Shown here one piece after another: positions 62,219-64,000 of a stretch of DNA of 64,000 bases. Under the pieces are notes generated by a model, which was not told where the DNA came from, searched no databases, and worked only from the letters and a program-made list of their open reading frames with translations. The DNA comes from Lysinibacillus composti (GTDB taxonomy: Bacteria; Bacillota; Bacilli; Bacillales_A; Planococcaceae), in assembly GCF_016908465.1 (NCBI RefSeq), contig NZ_JAFBDY010000006.1, forward strand, positions 1 through 64,000, given 5' to 3'. A program made the translations under genes and the position numbers. Position 1 is the first letter of the stretch; each line of letters starts with the position of its first letter.

Positions 62219-63724
62219 TTATTCATCAAATAACATTGTGCCTTTTTCTTTTAAGTTTTTATGGAAAGAGAATGCTTTTTCAAGAATGTGTGGTGTATGT
62301 CCGCCCACTGTTTCTTTTGCTTCTTCAAAATATGCACGTAATTGTTGTCTGTACTTAGGATGTGCGATTTCAATTAGCTTTTCTGCTCTCTTCACTGGTG
62401 GAAGTCCGCGCAAATCGGCATATCCTTGCTCTGTTACGATCACATCTACATCGTGTTCTGTATGGTCAATATGCGATACAAAAGGAACAATTGCTGAAAT
62501 TGCGCCGTTTTTCGCTAAGGAAGGTGTTACAAAGATTGTAATTTTCGCGTTTCGTGCAAAATCTCCCGAGCCACCAATTCCATTCATCACTTTTGTTCCA
62601 CTCACGTGCGTTGAATTGACGTTTCCGTATATATCAACTTCAAGTGCTGTGTTGAATGAAATAACACCTAAACGGCGGATTACTTCTGGATGGTTCGAAA
62701 TTTCTTGAGGTCTGAACATAATTTTCCCTTTGTATTTCTCTAAATCTTCAGCAAGGGACTCTACACGTTTCTTAGATAGTGAGAATGCTGTACCCACTGC
62801 AAATTTAACAACACCCGCATCTATAAGATCAAAAACACCATCTTGTAATACTTCAGAAGCTACTTCGATATCTTTAAATTGAGAAGTTTTCATACCATTA
62901 AGAACAGCATTTGCAACCGATCCTACTCCAGATTGTAATGGAGCTAACGAATTTGGTAGTCTTCCTTCTTTAACTTCATTAGCGAAAAACTCTAATAAGT
63001 TATCGGCAATTTGCTGTGTTTCTTCGTTTGGCTCAAATAATGGTGAGGGAATATCAGGCTGTTCTGATAAAACAATTCCTTTTACTTTTGCTGAATCTAC
63101 TTTAATTCCAATTTCACCGATACGGTCCCCTACGCTATAGATTGGAATTTCTCTACGCTCGCCTTGTTCTTTCAGTACATAGATATCATGTAGACCTTCG
63201 TACGCGCTAGGTGCTGTCGTGTTAATTTCGATGATAACGTTTTCAGCTTTTTCTACAAAAATCGGTGAGTTTCCTACAGAACCGGTTGGAATAATATAAC
63301 CATCTTCAGTGATAGCAGCCGCTTCGATAATAGCATAATCAATTTTTCCTAATGTCCCTTTTCTTACTTCTTCAGCTGTATGGGATAAATGCTGATCAAT
63401 GTAGAAGAGTTCACCGGCATTTATTTTTTTACGCATAACGGCATTACCTTGATAAGGAACACGTAAATTAATGATCCCTGCTTCAGCCATTGATTGGTCT
63501 GCAGTTGGCCCTAATGAAGCTCCTGTATAAAGGTTTATTTTGAAATTTTCTTTTTCTCCGCGCTTAGAAAGAGCAAGTGGAAATTCTTTTGGCTCTCCGA
63601 AAAGTGTAAAGCCACTCATTCCGAGGTTCATCCCGTTTTCAATCCATGATGCTGCTTCCTCAGCCGAAACTACTTTGTCTAAAAACGCTTCATTTCTGAT
63701 AAATTGACTTAAATCTTTACCCAT
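62219..63724 (-). CDS. acetyl-CoA hydrolase/succinate:acetate CoA-transferase family protein
   Basis: A 501-residue class I CoA-transferase of the Ach1/Cat1 type. Glycine motif GIGGSGDFARNA near the C-terminal half and the catalytic Glu region NVIIEINTTAPSAYEGLHD. It ends with NLKEKGTMLFDE. The ATG follows GGGGTG. It moves CoA between acetyl/propionyl/succinyl groups; direction and acid are not fixed by sequence. A 10-bp-arm palindrome lies upstream at 63791-63820. Single gene. Confidence 0.85.
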   Translation of the reverse strand: MGKDLSQFIRNEAFLDKVVSAEEAASWIENGMNLGMSGFTLFGEPKEFPLALSKRGEKENFKINLYTGASLGPTADQSMAEAGIINLRVPYQGNAVMRKKINAGELFYIDQHLSHTAEEVRKGTLGKIDYAIIEAAAITEDGYIIPTGSVGNSPIFVEKAENVIIEINTTAPSAYEGLHDIYVLKEQGERREIPIYSVGDRIGEIGIKVDSAKVKGIVLSEQPDIPSPLFEPNEETQQIADNLLEFFANEVKEGRLPNSLAPLQSGVGSVANAVLNGMKTSQFKDIEVASEVLQDGVFDLIDAGVVKFAVGTAFSLSKKRVESLAEDLEKYKGKIMFRPQEISNHPEVIRRLGVISFNTALEVDIYGNVNSTHVSGTKVMNGIGGSGDFARNAKITIFVTPSLAKNGAISAIVPFVSHIDHTEHDVDVIVTEQGYADLRGLPPVKRAEKLIEIAHPKYRQQLRAYFEEAKETVGGHTPHILEKAFSFHKNLKEKGTMLFDE

Positions 63725-63790
63725 TAACAATCACCCCATATTAGTATTGTAGCTTGGTTTTACTTAATCAATTAAAAGCATAGACATTAT

Positions 63791-63820
63791 TGGAGTTAAT
63801 AATGCTAACCATTAACTCCA
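63791..63820. promoter_or_regulatory. inverted repeat upstream of the CoA-transferase gene
   Basis: TGGAGTTAAT pairs perfectly with ATTAACTCCA around ten bases, about 67 bases upstream of the start. Probable operator; no U-tract follows on the minus strand. Confidence 0.4.
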
Positions 63821-64000
63821 CATTACCATAAATTGTCTTATCTACATTGTAAAGGAAGTTCCGACTGTTCGTCTATTACATCGTATCTATGATAATGATA
63901 GAAAAAATCTATGATACAAGAATATTATTGAGATATAGCTAAGTGAGCCTGATTTTTTTAGGCCTAGTACTAATTTTATCACTAGACGTACCAGGTTATG

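Overview
The window is about 64 kb of AT-rich DNA from an endospore-forming member of the Bacillales. The evidence is two complete GerA-type germinant receptor operons, a YheC/YheD-type ATP-grasp protein, a YocH-type LysM-3D wall protein, a CtsR-boxed clpE, AGGAGG ribosome sites, cre sites and sigma-A promoters. Several families (acidic LPXTA protein with its own class D sortase, SLAP-domain protein, class III aminotransferase with an amino-acid ABC importer) suggest the Lysinibacillus/Ureibacillus/Solibacillus side of the group, but the genus is an inference. I saw no rRNA, tRNA, prophage, IS transposase or CRISPR array.

Layout. 1-4.6 kb: GGAAN5TTCC tandem repeats, a nuclease-winged-helix protein, small lipoproteins and membrane proteins, and a TerC exporter. 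5.2-9.6 kb: YocH-like wall protein, HpaI-type aldolase next to the remnant of a transporter gene, and a Bmr-type drug pump divergent from its MerR regulator. 9.6-13.4 kb: repeats, a possible 41-codon peptide gene, then an ATP-grasp gene coupled to a Mur-ligase-like gene. 13.6-18.9 kb: a 407-bp structured element with inverted termini and the first ger operon, A-B-C plus a small fourth gene. 19-24 kb: lipoate ligase, prolyl-hydroxylase-like oxygenase, thioesterase and small proteins. 24.1-28.4 kb: GntR-controlled catabolic operon (transporter, Ldh-type dehydrogenase, FAA hydrolase). 28.6-30.1 kb: papain-like hydrolase and an XRE/DUF2975 pair. 30.4-36 kb: aromatic meta-cleavage genes (hydroxylase, extradiol dioxygenase, C-C hydrolase) with a XylR_N/V4R-PucR activator. 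37.5-38.0 kb: ten-copy 52-bp palindromic tandem array. 38.1-41.7 kb: aminotransferase plus amino-acid ABC importer. 42-44.2 kb: LysR regulator and YxjG/YxjH-type methionine synthase with a MET-box-like palindrome between them. 44.4-46.5 kb: acidic LPKTA protein and sortase. 47-52.8 kb: nucleoside hydrolase and small genes, including one decayed gene. 52.9-57.2 kb: second ger operon, order A-C-small-B. 57.3-63.7 kb: lipoprotein, MetX-like hydrolase, ClpE, DinB/YfiT-like protein and acetate:succinate CoA-transferase.

How the parts fit. The two catabolic operons and the aromatic activator gene each carry a cre or near-cre site, so all look subject to CcpA carbon control. Sporulation and germination are the second theme. 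The third is repeats: at least six repeat families lie between genes, and one (GGGACA) sits directly on the stop codons of five genes. Function calls rest on remembered family features; no database search was run.
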